Shown: piece by piece, positions 53,427 through 63,377 of the stretch
Layout of the letters: every line of letters starts with the position of its first letter
Position numbering within the stretch: the first letter of the stretch is position 1
Assembly: GCA_018660835.1 (NCBI GenBank)
Contig: JABJJN010000020.1
Span: forward strand, 248,001 to 312,000
Source of the DNA: Gemmatimonadota bacterium
GTDB lineage: Bacteria > Latescibacterota > UBA2968 > UBA8231
Length of the DNA stretch: 64,000 nucleotides
Direction of reading: 5' to 3'
Translations under genes and position numbers: made by a program
Notes under the pieces: generated by a model
What the model was told of the DNA's origin: nothing
Database searches by the model: none
Seen by the model: the letters and a program-made list of their open reading frames with translations, nothing else

Positions 53427-54956
53427 TCAGTTGTGAAGCTGTGAGTGGCCGGCACTCGGATGACCGAAGACGATCTCCATGCGCGTGCCCTTATCGCTGC
53501 TGAATTCTGCCCCGCCCGACAATTGACCGGCGAGGATCTCAACCAGACTGAGTCCCAGACTGTCGGTTGCCCTCGGATCGAAGTCGGCGGGCAGCCCGAT
53601 TCCATCGTCTTCTACGATCAGTTGAGATCTGCCATCCTCGAGTTGATTGAGCGTCACCGTGATAGTACCTGGGCGCTGCGGGAAAGCATGCTTGAGTGCA
53701 TTCGTCACAAGCTCTGTGATGATCAGCCCACACGGCACGCCCGTCTCTACATCGACGCCAGGGTGATCGACATGGGCAATGACGCGAATGGATCCATCTC
53801 GATCGTTGGAGCTGCGAATCTGCATCAGCAGGCTGTCGACGTACGTGGCCAGGTCGATGAATGCCAGGTCAGGTGCATTGTAGAGTTGCTCATGAATCAA
53901 TGACATGGGACGCACACGGTCGTGACTCTGTCGCAAGGCGGATTCCGTTTCATCCGTCTGTGCTCCCTGCGCCTGGAGATTCAACAGTGAACACACGACC
54001 TGCATGTTGTTCTTGACCCGGTGATGAACCTCCTTGAGCAGAATATCCTTCTGCGCCAGAGCCTGCGTCAGCTGACGCGTTCGCGCCTCAACACGCGACT
54101 CGAGCTGACTCTTGGCCAGCTGCAACTCCCCCCTGGCCGTCTCGAGGTCCTCATTCTGGGTGACGAGCTGATCATTCATTCGCTGCAGCTCTTCAGCTTT
54201 CTGCAATAAGACCTGTTGAATCTGGCTACGACTCAGCAGCACGATTTTTTCCTCGTCGAGCAAACGATCCGGCAGACAACGAACGATCGCCGGAAAGCAC
54301 TCCAGACCGGAGAATACATGGCGCACCTGCTGATATCCGTGGTCGAAGAGATTAGCTGCTGTCCGCGGCCCAAGTGTCGTGGCGAGCCATTTGTAGAGTT
54401 CCTGCGTCACCTTGACCAGATAGCCAAACCACTGGCGCTCATCCGTCGGGTAGTCTCCCTCCACTTCCAGTGGCGGCGGCATGGGCGCACTCGTCGGTAT
54501 GGCGACGGCCCAGTCCATCATATAGGGCAGCACACGTGTGCCCACTGATCCGTAGAGGTGGATCGAGTGTTCAAGAATCTCAATCAGGAGAAGACGGCCG
54601 AGCCACATCTCCTGCTCTACTTCAGGAGTAAACACAAGCCCGAGGCGGTCGTCCGCTGCAAGACCTGGAAACTTGCTTTGTGCCGTGCGTCGCAAGTGGT
54701 CCCGTTTGTAGCCGCCCTGAACCTCCACGAGGTATTTCTCCAGCAGCAGATACATGGCGGGAAAGGTCCGCCGACGCTCTGCGGGTGGCAGGGCTTCGAA
54801 TTGGCGCACATCTGCGAGCACACCGCGGCCGCGGTCACTGGGAGAAATCTGTTCGCACAGATATCCCAGTAGATCCTCAACGTCTCGGGTATCTACCTGA
54901 TCTGGTGCCGACCATCGACGCAAGTGGCGCAGAAGACTGCTGAGGGCCTGGAACAA
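53427..54956 (-). CDS. HisKA_2-type sensor histidine kinase
   Basis: About 509 residues. N-terminal ~240 residues form a soluble, helical region with no recognised sensor domain (no transmembrane helix seen), followed by a coiled coil (about 245-305). The phosphoacceptor segment is KEVHHRVKNNMQVVCSLLNLQ (His 312, HisKA_2 family) and the ATPase has ITELVTNALKHAFP (N box, about 413-426), VEDDGIGLP and DSLGLSLVEILAGQLSG. No response regulator is adjacent on this strand. It follows aceE by five bases, so is read with it. The start TTG 54956 lacks a clear ribosome site, so a shorter start is possible. Confidence 0.82.
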   Translation of the reverse strand: MFQALSSLLRHLRRWSAPDQVDTRDVEDLLGYLCEQISPSDRGRGVLADVRQFEALPPAERRRTFPAMYLLLEKYLVEVQGGYKRDHLRRTAQSKFPGLAADDRLGLVFTPEVEQEMWLGRLLLIEILEHSIHLYGSVGTRVLPYMMDWAVAIPTSAPMPPPLEVEGDYPTDERQWFGYLVKVTQELYKWLATTLGPRTAANLFDHGYQQVRHVFSGLECFPAIVRCLPDRLLDEEKIVLLSRSQIQQVLLQKAEELQRMNDQLVTQNEDLETARGELQLAKSQLESRVEARTRQLTQALAQKDILLKEVHHRVKNNMQVVCSLLNLQAQGAQTDETESALRQSHDRVRPMSLIHEQLYNAPDLAFIDLATYVDSLLMQIRSSNDRDGSIRVIAHVDHPGVDVETGVPCGLIITELVTNALKHAFPQRPGTITVTLNQLEDGRSQLIVEDDGIGLPADFDPRATDSLGLSLVEILAGQLSGGAEFSSDKGTRMEIVFGHPSAGHSQLHN

Positions 54957-54961
54957 AGGGG

Positions 54962-57631
54962 CTAGCTTCGCACGGGATTCGGCTTGTTCACGTCAATCTG
55001 CAGGTCACTCTGGGCCTGTGTAACGATCTTTGCATCGAGATGGCCCTGCCTGCATAGATCCACGAGCGCTGCGTAGGCGATGGTCTGCGCATCGACTTCG
55101 AAAAAGTGACGCAAAGCATCGCGAGATTCGCTGCGCCCGAAGCCATCCGTGCCCAGTGTCACCGGTGACCGCGGGAACCAGCGCGCCACCATGTCGGGTA
55201 AGACCTTCACGTAGTCGGAAGCGACGACGAAAGCTCCCTGTGCCGCTGCGAGACACTGACTCAGATAGGTTTCCCTGGGGGCTTCGCCCGGATGCAGCAA
55301 GTTCCAGCGTTCAACCTCAGCACCCTCTTCGTGCAACTGCTTGTAGCTGGTGATACTCCACACGTCCGCCGCGACGCCGTAATCCGTCTCCAGAATCTGT
55401 GCCGCCGCCATCGCCTCGGTGAGGATCGACGCGCTACCAAACAGGTGCGCGCGTTTCGTTTTTGTGCGCTTGGCGGAGGTCTGAACACGATACAATCCCT
55501 TGAGGATGCCCTCTTCCGCATTCTCGGGCATCTGCGGCATGGGATAGTTTTCGTTCTGCACCGTCAAGTAGAAGATCACGTCCTCCTCTTCCACATACAT
55601 GCGCCGAATCCCCTCCTTGATGGTCACCGCCAGTTCGTAGCCGTAAGCACAATCGTAGGCGACAATGTGTGGGCACGTCAGCGCTGAAACATGCGAGTGG
55701 CCATCCTGATGCTGCAGCCCTTCGCCATTGAGCGTCGTGCGTCCGGACGTAGCACCAATGAGAAACCCGCGAGCTCGCTGATCACCGGCGGCGTAGATGA
55801 GATCTCCCACGCGCTGAAAGCCGAAAATCGAATAGAAGATGAAGAAGGGCAGCGTTGGCACGCCGTGCGTCGCGTAAGCACTACCGGCGGCGATAAAAGA
55901 CGACAGAGCGCCAGCCTCGCAGATGCCCTCTTCGATCAACTGGCCATCCCGTGCCTCGCGATAGTACGTCAACGATTCGGAGTCGACGGGGTCATATAGC
56001 TGACCGATGTGGGAATAGATCCCGTATTGGCGGAAGAGCGCCTCCATACCGAAGGTGCGCGCTTCATCAGGCACGATCGGCACGATATAGCGACCGACCT
56101 TCTCGTCACGTAGAAGTTTTGCCAGGATGCGCACAAAGACCATCGTCGTCGACACCTCCCGCTCGCCGGAACTCTGGGTGAATTCGTCGAACAAGGTGGT
56201 GTCAGGGGCATCAAAAGTGATCCCATTGACGAGCCGGCGCGGCACGAATCCTCCCAGCGCCTCCCGACGCTCAAGCAGATAACGGATCTCCGAACTATCC
56301 TCAGGTGGCCGATAGTATGGCAGCTGTTCGACTTCAGCATCCGATAGGGGGATACCAAAACGGGTGCGGATCTCGCGCAGCACATCGAGGTCAAGCTTCT
56401 TCACCTGATGCGTTGTCATCGTCCCCTCGCCAACCCGCCCCATCCCGTAGCCCTTGATCGTTTTGGCGAGTACAACAGAGGGCGCACCGCGGAATTCTGT
56501 CGCTGCCTGGAAGGCTGCATGCACCTTGTCGGGATCATGGCCACCACGTCGGATTGTGCGGATCTGCTCGTCTGTCAGACTCGTTGACATCGCTTGCAGG
56601 CGCTCATCGACACCGAAGAAGTGTTTGCGTTGATAGTCACCACTCGAGACGGAATATTTCTGATATTGACCATCGACGATCTCCCCCATCCGTCGCGCCA
56701 ACAGTCCCTGTGGATCCCGTGCCAGGAGGGGATCCCAGTCAGAGCCCCAAATCACCTTGATCACATTCCAGCCGGCGCCGCGAAAGACGGTTTCCAATTC
56801 CTGGATGATCTTGCCGTTGCCGCGAACCGGGCCATCGAGACGTTGCAGATTGCAGTTGATGACAAACATGAGATTGTCGAGTCGCTCACGCGCAGCCAGG
56901 GAGATGGCACCAAGGGATTCGGGTTCGTCCGTCTCACCATCGCCGATAAAGGCCCACACTTTCGCATCGGAGGCACTTTTCAATCCGCGGTCCTGCAAAT
57001 AGCGATTGTAGCGCGCCTGATAGATCGCCTGAATCGGTGCCAGTCCCATCGAAGCTGAAGGAAATTGCCAGAAATCGGGCATCAATCGAGGATGAGGATA
57101 GGACGGCAAGCCGCCACCGGGGCGCAGTTCGTGCCGGAAGTTCCGCAGCATATCCTCCGACAATCGGCCTTCTAGAAAAGCTCTGGCATAGATACCTGGA
57201 GAGGTGTGCGCCTGGAAGAAAACCTGATCTCCCTCAAAGTGCTCCGTGCGACCACGGATGAAGTGGTTGAGGGCCACCTCGTAGAGTGTCGAAGCGGACG
57301 CATAGGTGGAGATGTGCCCACCCATCGTCGGATCCTCGTGATTGGCACGCACGACCATCATCATCGCATTCCAGCGGATGATGTTGCGGATCCTCTGCTC
57401 CAGATCGTGGCTGCCCGGATACGGTGGTTGACGATCAGCGGGAATCGTGTTGATGTAGGGCGTGTTTGAAGCGAAGGGGATCCCAACGCTTTGCCGTCGA
57501 GCGTGATTCTGCAACTGGTCCAACAGCTCAATGACTCTTTCAGGACCGGACTGGCCCAGGACATATTCGAGCGAGTCGAGCCACTCCTGTGTTTCAACAT
57601 CTCGACCATCAACAAACGTCTGGGAGGTCAT
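54962..57631 (-). CDS. aceE: Pyruvate dehydrogenase E1 component, homodimeric type
   Basis: 889 residues, the length of E. coli AceE (887). Homodimeric E1 signature is strong: HISTYASASTLYEVALNHF, GDGETDEPESLGAISLA (thiamine diphosphate motif, about residues 231-247), CNLQRLDGPVRGNGKIIQELE, and YGYELAVTIKEGIRRMY late in the protein. It decarboxylates pyruvate and passes the acetyl group to E2 (AceF), whose gene is not in the window. The next gene on this strand is a sensor kinase, an unusual operon partner. The 149-base gap to the TonB receptor gene is shared with a divergent start. Confidence 0.94.
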   Translation of the reverse strand: MTSQTFVDGRDVETQEWLDSLEYVLGQSGPERVIELLDQLQNHARRQSVGIPFASNTPYINTIPADRQPPYPGSHDLEQRIRNIIRWNAMMMVVRANHEDPTMGGHISTYASASTLYEVALNHFIRGRTEHFEGDQVFFQAHTSPGIYARAFLEGRLSEDMLRNFRHELRPGGGLPSYPHPRLMPDFWQFPSASMGLAPIQAIYQARYNRYLQDRGLKSASDAKVWAFIGDGETDEPESLGAISLAARERLDNLMFVINCNLQRLDGPVRGNGKIIQELETVFRGAGWNVIKVIWGSDWDPLLARDPQGLLARRMGEIVDGQYQKYSVSSGDYQRKHFFGVDERLQAMSTSLTDEQIRTIRRGGHDPDKVHAAFQAATEFRGAPSVVLAKTIKGYGMGRVGEGTMTTHQVKKLDLDVLREIRTRFGIPLSDAEVEQLPYYRPPEDSSEIRYLLERREALGGFVPRRLVNGITFDAPDTTLFDEFTQSSGEREVSTTMVFVRILAKLLRDEKVGRYIVPIVPDEARTFGMEALFRQYGIYSHIGQLYDPVDSESLTYYREARDGQLIEEGICEAGALSSFIAAGSAYATHGVPTLPFFIFYSIFGFQRVGDLIYAAGDQRARGFLIGATSGRTTLNGEGLQHQDGHSHVSALTCPHIVAYDCAYGYELAVTIKEGIRRMYVEEEDVIFYLTVQNENYPMPQMPENAEEGILKGLYRVQTSAKRTKTKRAHLFGSASILTEAMAAAQILETDYGVAADVWSITSYKQLHEEGAEVERWNLLHPGEAPRETYLSQCLAAAQGAFVVASDYVKVLPDMVARWFPRSPVTLGTDGFGRSESRDALRHFFEVDAQTIAYAALVDLCRQGHLDAKIVTQAQSDLQIDVNKPNPVRS

Positions 57632-57780
57632 CGGGACCTGGTACTCCGTCGTCTAGCGTGCAGTGTTGTCGCTATCCGTGACAATCAGCATATTGCCCGG
57701 AACGTCGCGTTGCATATGGCGTCTAGTATTGGCGTCGCTAAGTATCAACTCACCCCCTCGATCGAGCAAGGAACAACCCT

Positions 57781-60147
57781 TTGTTCAACCGCACCCTGAC
57801 GGGTCGGGCACTGCGGTCTCTGGCCGCTTGCATATCCCTGTCTATCATTGCCCCTGTCCTGACGCCAGGGGCGAGTCTGGCTCAAGATTCGGCTGGTACG
57901 GTCAGTGGTTTCGTTCGCGATTCGAGCACGGGGGAGCCACTGATTGCGGCGACGGTCATCGTCGTCGACCAGCCCCTGGGAACAATTACGAATGAGAGCG
58001 GCTACTACGTGCTGCCACGTGTGCCGACAGGTGAGATCACTCTGGCCTTCACGTACATCGGTTTCGCTCAGCTATTGCGATCGATGACGATCACCACTGA
58101 CACGAATGTTCGCACGGATGTACGCCTGCAACCACACGCGGTGGAAGCGGAAGAGATTGTCATCCGCGCCGATTCCATGCGCACAGTCGAGACACTCTAT
58201 CAGAAGCCGATATCGCAGGTGCGACTGCAGGCGCGGCAGATCAACGCCATGCCGCAGGTAGCAGAAGCGGACCTGATGCGTGCTCTGCAGACGCTCCCCG
58301 GGGTATTGCCGCTGTCGGATTTCTCTTCGGCCCTCTATGTGCGCGGTGGCACACCCGATCAGAATTTGTACATGATCGATGGCACCGACGTGTATAATCC
58401 CGAACACACCTTCGGCATCTTCTCCACCTTCAACACAGACGCGATCAAGCAAGTCGAGCTGTCCAAAGGGGGATTCGGCGCCCAATACGGTGGCCGCCTT
58501 TCATCGGTCCTTTCCGTAACGAACCTCGAAGGCAACCGCGAGGAATTTGAGGGCACCGCATCCGTCAGTCTGCTGTCGGCAAAGTCGACGCTACAGATGC
58601 CACTGGGAGATCGCGGTTCGCTTTCCGGTTCGCTGCGCCGCACGTATTTCGATCAGACGATCGCCAAGACCATCGATGATGTGCCCGACTACTATTTCTA
58701 CGATGGCAATCTGAAGGCATTCCTCGAGCTATCGGATCGTGATCAGCTGACCCTGTCGACCTACGGTGGTCGCGACTTCCTGGATGTCGTCTTCAACGCG
58801 GACGCCACCGATCAAACGGGCTTCTCCGTGGATTGGGGTAACAAGACAGGATCGGCGCGCTGGACGCGCGTCATCACGCCCAAGACCTTCGGTCACCTGT
58901 GGGTGACGGGCTCGCGATTCTCCTCTGACTTCATGTTGGAAATCGCCGATGTCGTCGAGCGCAATTTCGTCTCGGATATCACCGTCAAAGGCGAATTCGA
59001 GTCACATCGGAGTCAGTCCTTTGTGACGCGATTCGGCTTCGAACGCAAGGATCTCAATGTCCTCTTCCGTCAGGACTTTCCGGAGGGCTTGATCGAGGTC
59101 AACCACAGACCCGAACACTATGTCTTCTACTCGCAGTTGGCCTGGCGACCCGGCGCGCGATGGGAACTGGAAGGCGGCCTGCGTTTCAATCGCTTCGACT
59201 CGGACGAGACCTTCCACGACATCGCCCCGCGACTGGCGCTGAAACATCGGTTGACTGACACGATTAACCTGCGCGCCTCGACAGGTGTCTATTACCAGTA
59301 TCTGCACCGTATTCCCAGATTTATTGCCACTGACATCTGGATTGCGTCCAACAAAGATCTCGATCCATCCCGTGCGATTCATGCCATTGTCGGCTATCAG
59401 CAGGAGCTCAGGAACAATTTCCAGCTGGAAGTGGAGGCGTATTGGAAGGGCTACGAGGAGATCTACGAATTCAATCAAACCTTCCTCACCAAGCTGCAAG
59501 AGACGTCGCACGATGAAGAGGGCAATCCCGTCTTCACCAATGCCAAGGGTATCTTCAACAATGGCGACGGACAGTCAATCGGTCTGGAGATGATGTTGCG
59601 CAAAGATTCCGGCGCGCTGACCGGTTGGGCCGCCTACAGTATTGCGCGCACTGAGTATGGCTTCGATGGCATCAATGGCAATCGCGACTTCACACCGCGT
59701 CACGATCGCACGCACGTCGTCAACCTGGTCGCCAATGTCGATATGGCCAATGCCTGGCGAAAACTGCACGGTCAGCCGAAGCTTGGCGTGCGTGGCCCGT
59801 GGCGTCTGAGTAGCAGCTTTGTCTATGGCTCAGGTCAGCCGATTACTGAACCCGGATCAGCCTATTTCGTTCGCACCAGCCCGGCGCAACCTGGTACGAT
59901 GCTTCGCTATGTACCAACTCTGATCAACAATGTGCGCCTACCGGCCTACGTGCGTCTCGACGTGAGTCTCACCTGGAAGGGTGATTTCGGTAGTTGGACT
60001 GCCGCACCCTATGTGCAACTGTTCAACGCCGGAAATCGCAGCAATGTCTGGTTCGTCGACTACGACTTCCGCAATGGTCTGCCTGATGTCGATGCAGTGT
60101 CCATGTTCCCTATGCTGCCGACAATCGGCGTCAACTTCACGTTCTGA
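57781..60147 (+). CDS. TonB-dependent receptor with carboxypeptidase-regulatory-like domain
   Basis: 788 residues. Signal peptide about 1-35 (LAACISLSIIAPVLTPGASLA), a CarboxypepD_reg/CNA-B-like beta-domain (40-120: GTVSGFVRDSSTGEPLIAATV, NESGYYVLPRVPTGEITL), a plug (about 130-270: LYQKPISQVRL, LQTLPGVLPLSDFSSALYVRGGTPDQNLYMIDG) and a 22-stranded barrel to the end (INFTF-type C-terminal aromatic: IGVNFTF). It imports substrates across the outer membrane using TonB/ExbB energy. Start TTG 57781 has AAGGAA about 8 bases upstream. The pair with the following lipoprotein suggests a SusC/D-like uptake unit of the DUF4249 type. Confidence 0.92.
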   Translation: MFNRTLTGRALRSLAACISLSIIAPVLTPGASLAQDSAGTVSGFVRDSSTGEPLIAATVIVVDQPLGTITNESGYYVLPRVPTGEITLAFTYIGFAQLLRSMTITTDTNVRTDVRLQPHAVEAEEIVIRADSMRTVETLYQKPISQVRLQARQINAMPQVAEADLMRALQTLPGVLPLSDFSSALYVRGGTPDQNLYMIDGTDVYNPEHTFGIFSTFNTDAIKQVELSKGGFGAQYGGRLSSVLSVTNLEGNREEFEGTASVSLLSAKSTLQMPLGDRGSLSGSLRRTYFDQTIAKTIDDVPDYYFYDGNLKAFLELSDRDQLTLSTYGGRDFLDVVFNADATDQTGFSVDWGNKTGSARWTRVITPKTFGHLWVTGSRFSSDFMLEIADVVERNFVSDITVKGEFESHRSQSFVTRFGFERKDLNVLFRQDFPEGLIEVNHRPEHYVFYSQLAWRPGARWELEGGLRFNRFDSDETFHDIAPRLALKHRLTDTINLRASTGVYYQYLHRIPRFIATDIWIASNKDLDPSRAIHAIVGYQQELRNNFQLEVEAYWKGYEEIYEFNQTFLTKLQETSHDEEGNPVFTNAKGIFNNGDGQSIGLEMMLRKDSGALTGWAAYSIARTEYGFDGINGNRDFTPRHDRTHVVNLVANVDMANAWRKLHGQPKLGVRGPWRLSSSFVYGSGQPITEPGSAYFVRTSPAQPGTMLRYVPTLINNVRLPAYVRLDVSLTWKGDFGSWTAAPYVQLFNAGNRSNVWFVDYDFRNGLPDVDAVSMFPMLPTIGVNFTF

Positions 60148-60148
60148 T

Positions 60149-61063
60149 ATGATGACCTATTCACGCACTGCATTCAGAAGCGCCCTCGGTGTCGTCGCTG
60201 TCTTGCTTGCTGCCTGTGGCGAACCAGAGCTGCTCATAAGCAATGATGCGTACGAATCACGCATCGTCGTGGAAGGCGTTTTGGTCCCCGGACAAGCGGT
60301 CGACAACATTCGCATCACTCGCAATGTTCGCCTCGAACAGAATCTTACACGCACGCCACTGACGCTGCGTGACGCGCAGGTATCTGTGATTGATGAGGGA
60401 AGTGGCAAGCGCTATGTCCTGCGTTACCACGAAGGATCGCTTTTCACAGATCAGTATTTCGAGTATACCGGCAAAGATCTGCAGATCGAGTATGGTGGCA
60501 CCTACACACTCGAAGTCGATGCCGAGATCGAGAGTCGATCCCTTTCAACGCGAGCCACGACCACCATCCCTGCACGTGGCTTCGAGGTCGTCGAACTCTC
60601 ACATCCATCTACGACTTATCGGCCCACAGGGTCCGATGGAGAGATCGAGAATATCACCATCGACATTGAACGGTCGCCGGGTACGCGCTTCTACCTGCTC
60701 ACGATCCGTCCATTGTTGGCTTCACAGCTGAATTTTATCTACGACAATCCCTTCGTCGACGAGTCTCGCGGGGGCGTCGATCTGGATGACTTCGACTACG
60801 AGTGGGAATGGCTGCAGAACACACCCGCCGAGGCGGGGCGTTCGATGATGAATGTCTTCTGGTGGGATGTCTGGTTTTACAGTCGCTACGAAATCATCAT
60901 CTTCGCCGCCGACGAGAACTACGCCAGCTTCATTCAGACCTTCGATGATGTTCAGGAAGACGATGGGAACTTCCACGCACCGGAGTTCCGACTTGAGGGT
61001 GACGGCATCGGCTACTTCGGCTCAGCCGTTACGGACACGGTGATGCTGGAGATCACCCAGTAG
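60149..61063 (+). CDS. DUF4249-family lipoprotein (TonB receptor partner)
   Basis: 304 residues. Signal with lipobox VLLAACG (Cys about residue 22), then IVVEGVLVPGQAVDNIRITRNVRLEQ, a DUF4249-like beta-rich region. Tandem ATGATG at 60149 and 60152; the first is used, one base after the receptor's stop. Proteins of this type are encoded beside TonB receptors in FCB bacteria. The C-terminal domain has an aromatic acidic segment (FDYEWEWLQNTP, NVFWWDVWFYSRYEI) and probably faces the outer-membrane surface. A longer frame from 59981 lies inside the receptor gene and lacks a signal peptide. Confidence 0.84.
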   Translation: MMTYSRTAFRSALGVVAVLLAACGEPELLISNDAYESRIVVEGVLVPGQAVDNIRITRNVRLEQNLTRTPLTLRDAQVSVIDEGSGKRYVLRYHEGSLFTDQYFEYTGKDLQIEYGGTYTLEVDAEIESRSLSTRATTTIPARGFEVVELSHPSTTYRPTGSDGEIENITIDIERSPGTRFYLLTIRPLLASQLNFIYDNPFVDESRGGVDLDDFDYEWEWLQNTPAEAGRSMMNVFWWDVWFYSRYEIIIFAADENYASFIQTFDDVQEDDGNFHAPEFRLEGDGIGYFGSAVTDTVMLEITQ

Positions 61064-61075
61064 TATCACTGATCA

Positions 61076-61945
61076 TCAACTGGCAGCGGCGATGGCCTGA
61101 GTCGTATCGTTGGGCAGTGGGCCGCGGCCAACGCTGTCGATGTTGTCCTGCAGATGCTGGATGTTGGTCGTCCCGACGATCGCCGTGTGCACGTCGGTGT
61201 CGCCGAGCAGCCATCGCAGACTTGCCTCCACCCTTGTTAGATCACCAATCACACCTGGGGCCAGTCTCTTCTGCGCCAGTTCCCATCGCTGTGCCTCGCC
61301 CTCTGGTCGTGGTTTCTCGAAGGCAACCTGAGCGAGAGGTTCCTTGATGATGATGCCCATATCGATCGCCCGCGCCGCAGCGATGATTTGTGTCGGTTCC
61401 TGCTGCAGGACATTGTAGCTGATCTGCAGTGTATCGAATTCACCCATCTCGACGGCACGTACCGCAGCATCATCATCGGCAGAGAGGCTGACGAAGCGAA
61501 TCTTTCCCTGTTCCTGTGCCCGCTTTAGCTCCTCGATCCCGTCGCCATGGACCAGATCGTCGTAGGTCGGCGAGTGCAATTGCATAATGTCGATATAGTC
61601 GGTCTTCATGCGCTGCAGGGAACGGTCGATCTGTGGCGCGATCGCGGCCGCGGAGTAGTCGAGTGTCTGCACCCACTCACCGTCCGGCTGCTGCACCCGC
61701 CCAGACCCACACTTGGTGGCGAAGACGAACTCTTGACGTCGATGCCCGATATACTTGGCGATCAGTTCTTCGCTCCAGCGATAGGCTGCTGATGAGTCAA
61801 CGAAGTTGATTCCCTGATCAAGGGCGTGATTGAGCAGGCGCCCAACTTCGTCGCCCTCATCTACCGGGGTCCAACCGATTTCCCAGGCACCGAATCCGAG
61901 TTCTGAAACCTGCAGCTCTGTACGACCAAGTCTACGATGACGCAT
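61076..61945 (-). CDS. Aldo/keto reductase
   Basis: 289 residues. AKR core: MRHRRLGRTELQVSELGFGAWEIG, catalytic FVDSSAAYRWSE (Asp, Tyr), FVFATKCGSG (Lys), IMQLHSPTY (His) and SYNVLQQ; C-terminal GIIIKEPLAQVAFEKP and WLLGDTDVHTAIVGTTN, the NADP-binding end. AGAGGAAG 6-8 bases before ATG. It lies 18 bases after the sulfatase gene on the same strand (both minus), possibly one unit handling a desulfated sugar or aldehyde. Specificity unknown. Confidence 0.86.
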   Translation of the reverse strand: MRHRRLGRTELQVSELGFGAWEIGWTPVDEGDEVGRLLNHALDQGINFVDSSAAYRWSEELIAKYIGHRRQEFVFATKCGSGRVQQPDGEWVQTLDYSAAAIAPQIDRSLQRMKTDYIDIMQLHSPTYDDLVHGDGIEELKRAQEQGKIRFVSLSADDDAAVRAVEMGEFDTLQISYNVLQQEPTQIIAAARAIDMGIIIKEPLAQVAFEKPRPEGEAQRWELAQKRLAPGVIGDLTRVEASLRWLLGDTDVHTAIVGTTNIQHLQDNIDSVGRGPLPNDTTQAIAAAS

Positions 61946-61963
61946 GGTGGACTTCCTCTCAGC

Positions 61964-63367
61964 TCACGTGTCGAGATGGTATCTGTCGTCCTGCAGTTGC
62001 GCCTGCAAGTCATGCAGTTCATCGGTCAGCGATGACTGCACCCCGGCGACATCAGCGTTTCCGTGGATACTACACATCTCATATGGATCAGCCTGCAGAT
62101 CAAAGAGTTCCCATTCGGGGGGATGCGTCTCGTCGCCTGAACCCTTCTGTCCACAGCCATCGTTGTAGAAATAGATCAACTTGTGATCGTGGGTTCGCAG
62201 CCCATAGTGGGCGTAGACATTGTGAGCGCCATCGCCGTGCATCCAGTAGCGATAGTACATGGACGTGCGCCAATCCTCAGGTCGCTCGCCGTGCAGAAGC
62301 GGGCGAAAGGATCTGCCCTGGAACTCGTCGGGAATCGTGACACCCGCCAGATCGAGAAAAAGCGACGCAAAGTCGACATTCAGAATCATGTCGTCACACG
62401 TCGACCCCGCCTTTACTTCACGTGGGAAGCGCAGCACGAAAGGCATGCGCAGCGACTCTTCATACATGAAGCGCTTGTCGAACCAGCCGTGATCACCCAG
62501 GAAGAATCCCTGATCGGAAGTGTAGATGACGAGCGTGTTGTCGACGATCCCTTCCTCTTCCAAATGGTTGAGCAATCTGCCCACACCATCATCTACCGAA
62601 GCGATCACGCGCAGATAGTCTTTGATATACCGCTGATATCTCCAGCTCTTCTCTTCCGCTGGTGACAGTCCGCTGGGCACATCCGCCTTGAGATCTTTCC
62701 ACTGCAGGTCTTCCATGCGCATCCGTGCCGCACCAGCCGCAGCAGAACGATTCTCGTACGTGTCATTGAAGGTTTCCGGTTCGAGGATTTCCTCACCCTC
62801 ATACATCGTGGCATGTTTGGCGTCGGGTTGCCATTCACGATGTGGCGCCTTGTGATGAACCATCATGCAGAACGGGCGTGACGTATCTCTCTCCTTCAAC
62901 CACTGCAGCGACATATCCGTAATCAGATCGGTTACATAGCCCACGTGCACGCGCTGACCGGCGGAATCGATCATCACCGGGCTGTGATAGAGTCCCTGTC
63001 CTGGCAAGACGCGCCAATCGTCAAAGCCCGTCGGCTCGTGCTCGGGTCCCTGGCCGAGGTGCCATTTGCCAAACAGAGCCGTCTGGTAACCGGCTTCCTG
63101 CAGCAATTTGGGATACGTCAGCAGGCGATTGTCCATGTGCGTCGCCAGCGTCGTCACCTGATTGATGTGGTTGTAGGTTCCCGTAAGAATTGCCGCTCGT
63201 GACGGTGTGCAGATGCCATTCGTGCAGAAGCAATTGTCAAAACGCATCCCTTCGTCAGCGATGCGATCCAGATTGGGAGTACGATTAATGCGACTGCCAT
63301 AACAACTCATGGCATGCGACGCATGATCGTCGGCCATGATGAAGAGAATGTTGGGTTGATCGCTCAC
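61964..63367 (-). CDS. Sulfatase (Cys-type, formylglycine-dependent)
   Basis: 467 residues. FIMADDHASHAMSCYG (calcium Asp-Asp) and GICTPSRAAILTG (C53-x-P-S-R, the formylglycine-conversion motif) are diagnostic for type I sulfatases, supported by TYNHINQVTTLATHM and YTSDQGFFLGDHGWFDKRFMYEESLRMP. It hydrolyses sulfate esters, probably of a sulfated polysaccharide or small molecule. No signal peptide is visible with this start, so a cytoplasmic location or missed start is possible. GTG 63367 with AAAGGAA 6-7 bases upstream is preferred to a longer frame from 63457. The required formylglycine-generating enzyme is not in the window. Confidence 0.9.
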   Translation of the reverse strand: MSDQPNILFIMADDHASHAMSCYGSRINRTPNLDRIADEGMRFDNCFCTNGICTPSRAAILTGTYNHINQVTTLATHMDNRLLTYPKLLQEAGYQTALFGKWHLGQGPEHEPTGFDDWRVLPGQGLYHSPVMIDSAGQRVHVGYVTDLITDMSLQWLKERDTSRPFCMMVHHKAPHREWQPDAKHATMYEGEEILEPETFNDTYENRSAAAGAARMRMEDLQWKDLKADVPSGLSPAEEKSWRYQRYIKDYLRVIASVDDGVGRLLNHLEEEGIVDNTLVIYTSDQGFFLGDHGWFDKRFMYEESLRMPFVLRFPREVKAGSTCDDMILNVDFASLFLDLAGVTIPDEFQGRSFRPLLHGERPEDWRTSMYYRYWMHGDGAHNVYAHYGLRTHDHKLIYFYNDGCGQKGSGDETHPPEWELFDLQADPYEMCSIHGNADVAGVQSSLTDELHDLQAQLQDDRYHLDT

Positions 63368-63377
63368 ATCATTCCTT

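Noticed and set aside
59981..60148. N-terminal extension of the DUF4249 lipoprotein upstream of 60149
   Set aside because: It lies within the TonB receptor gene and would hide the lipobox signal peptide.
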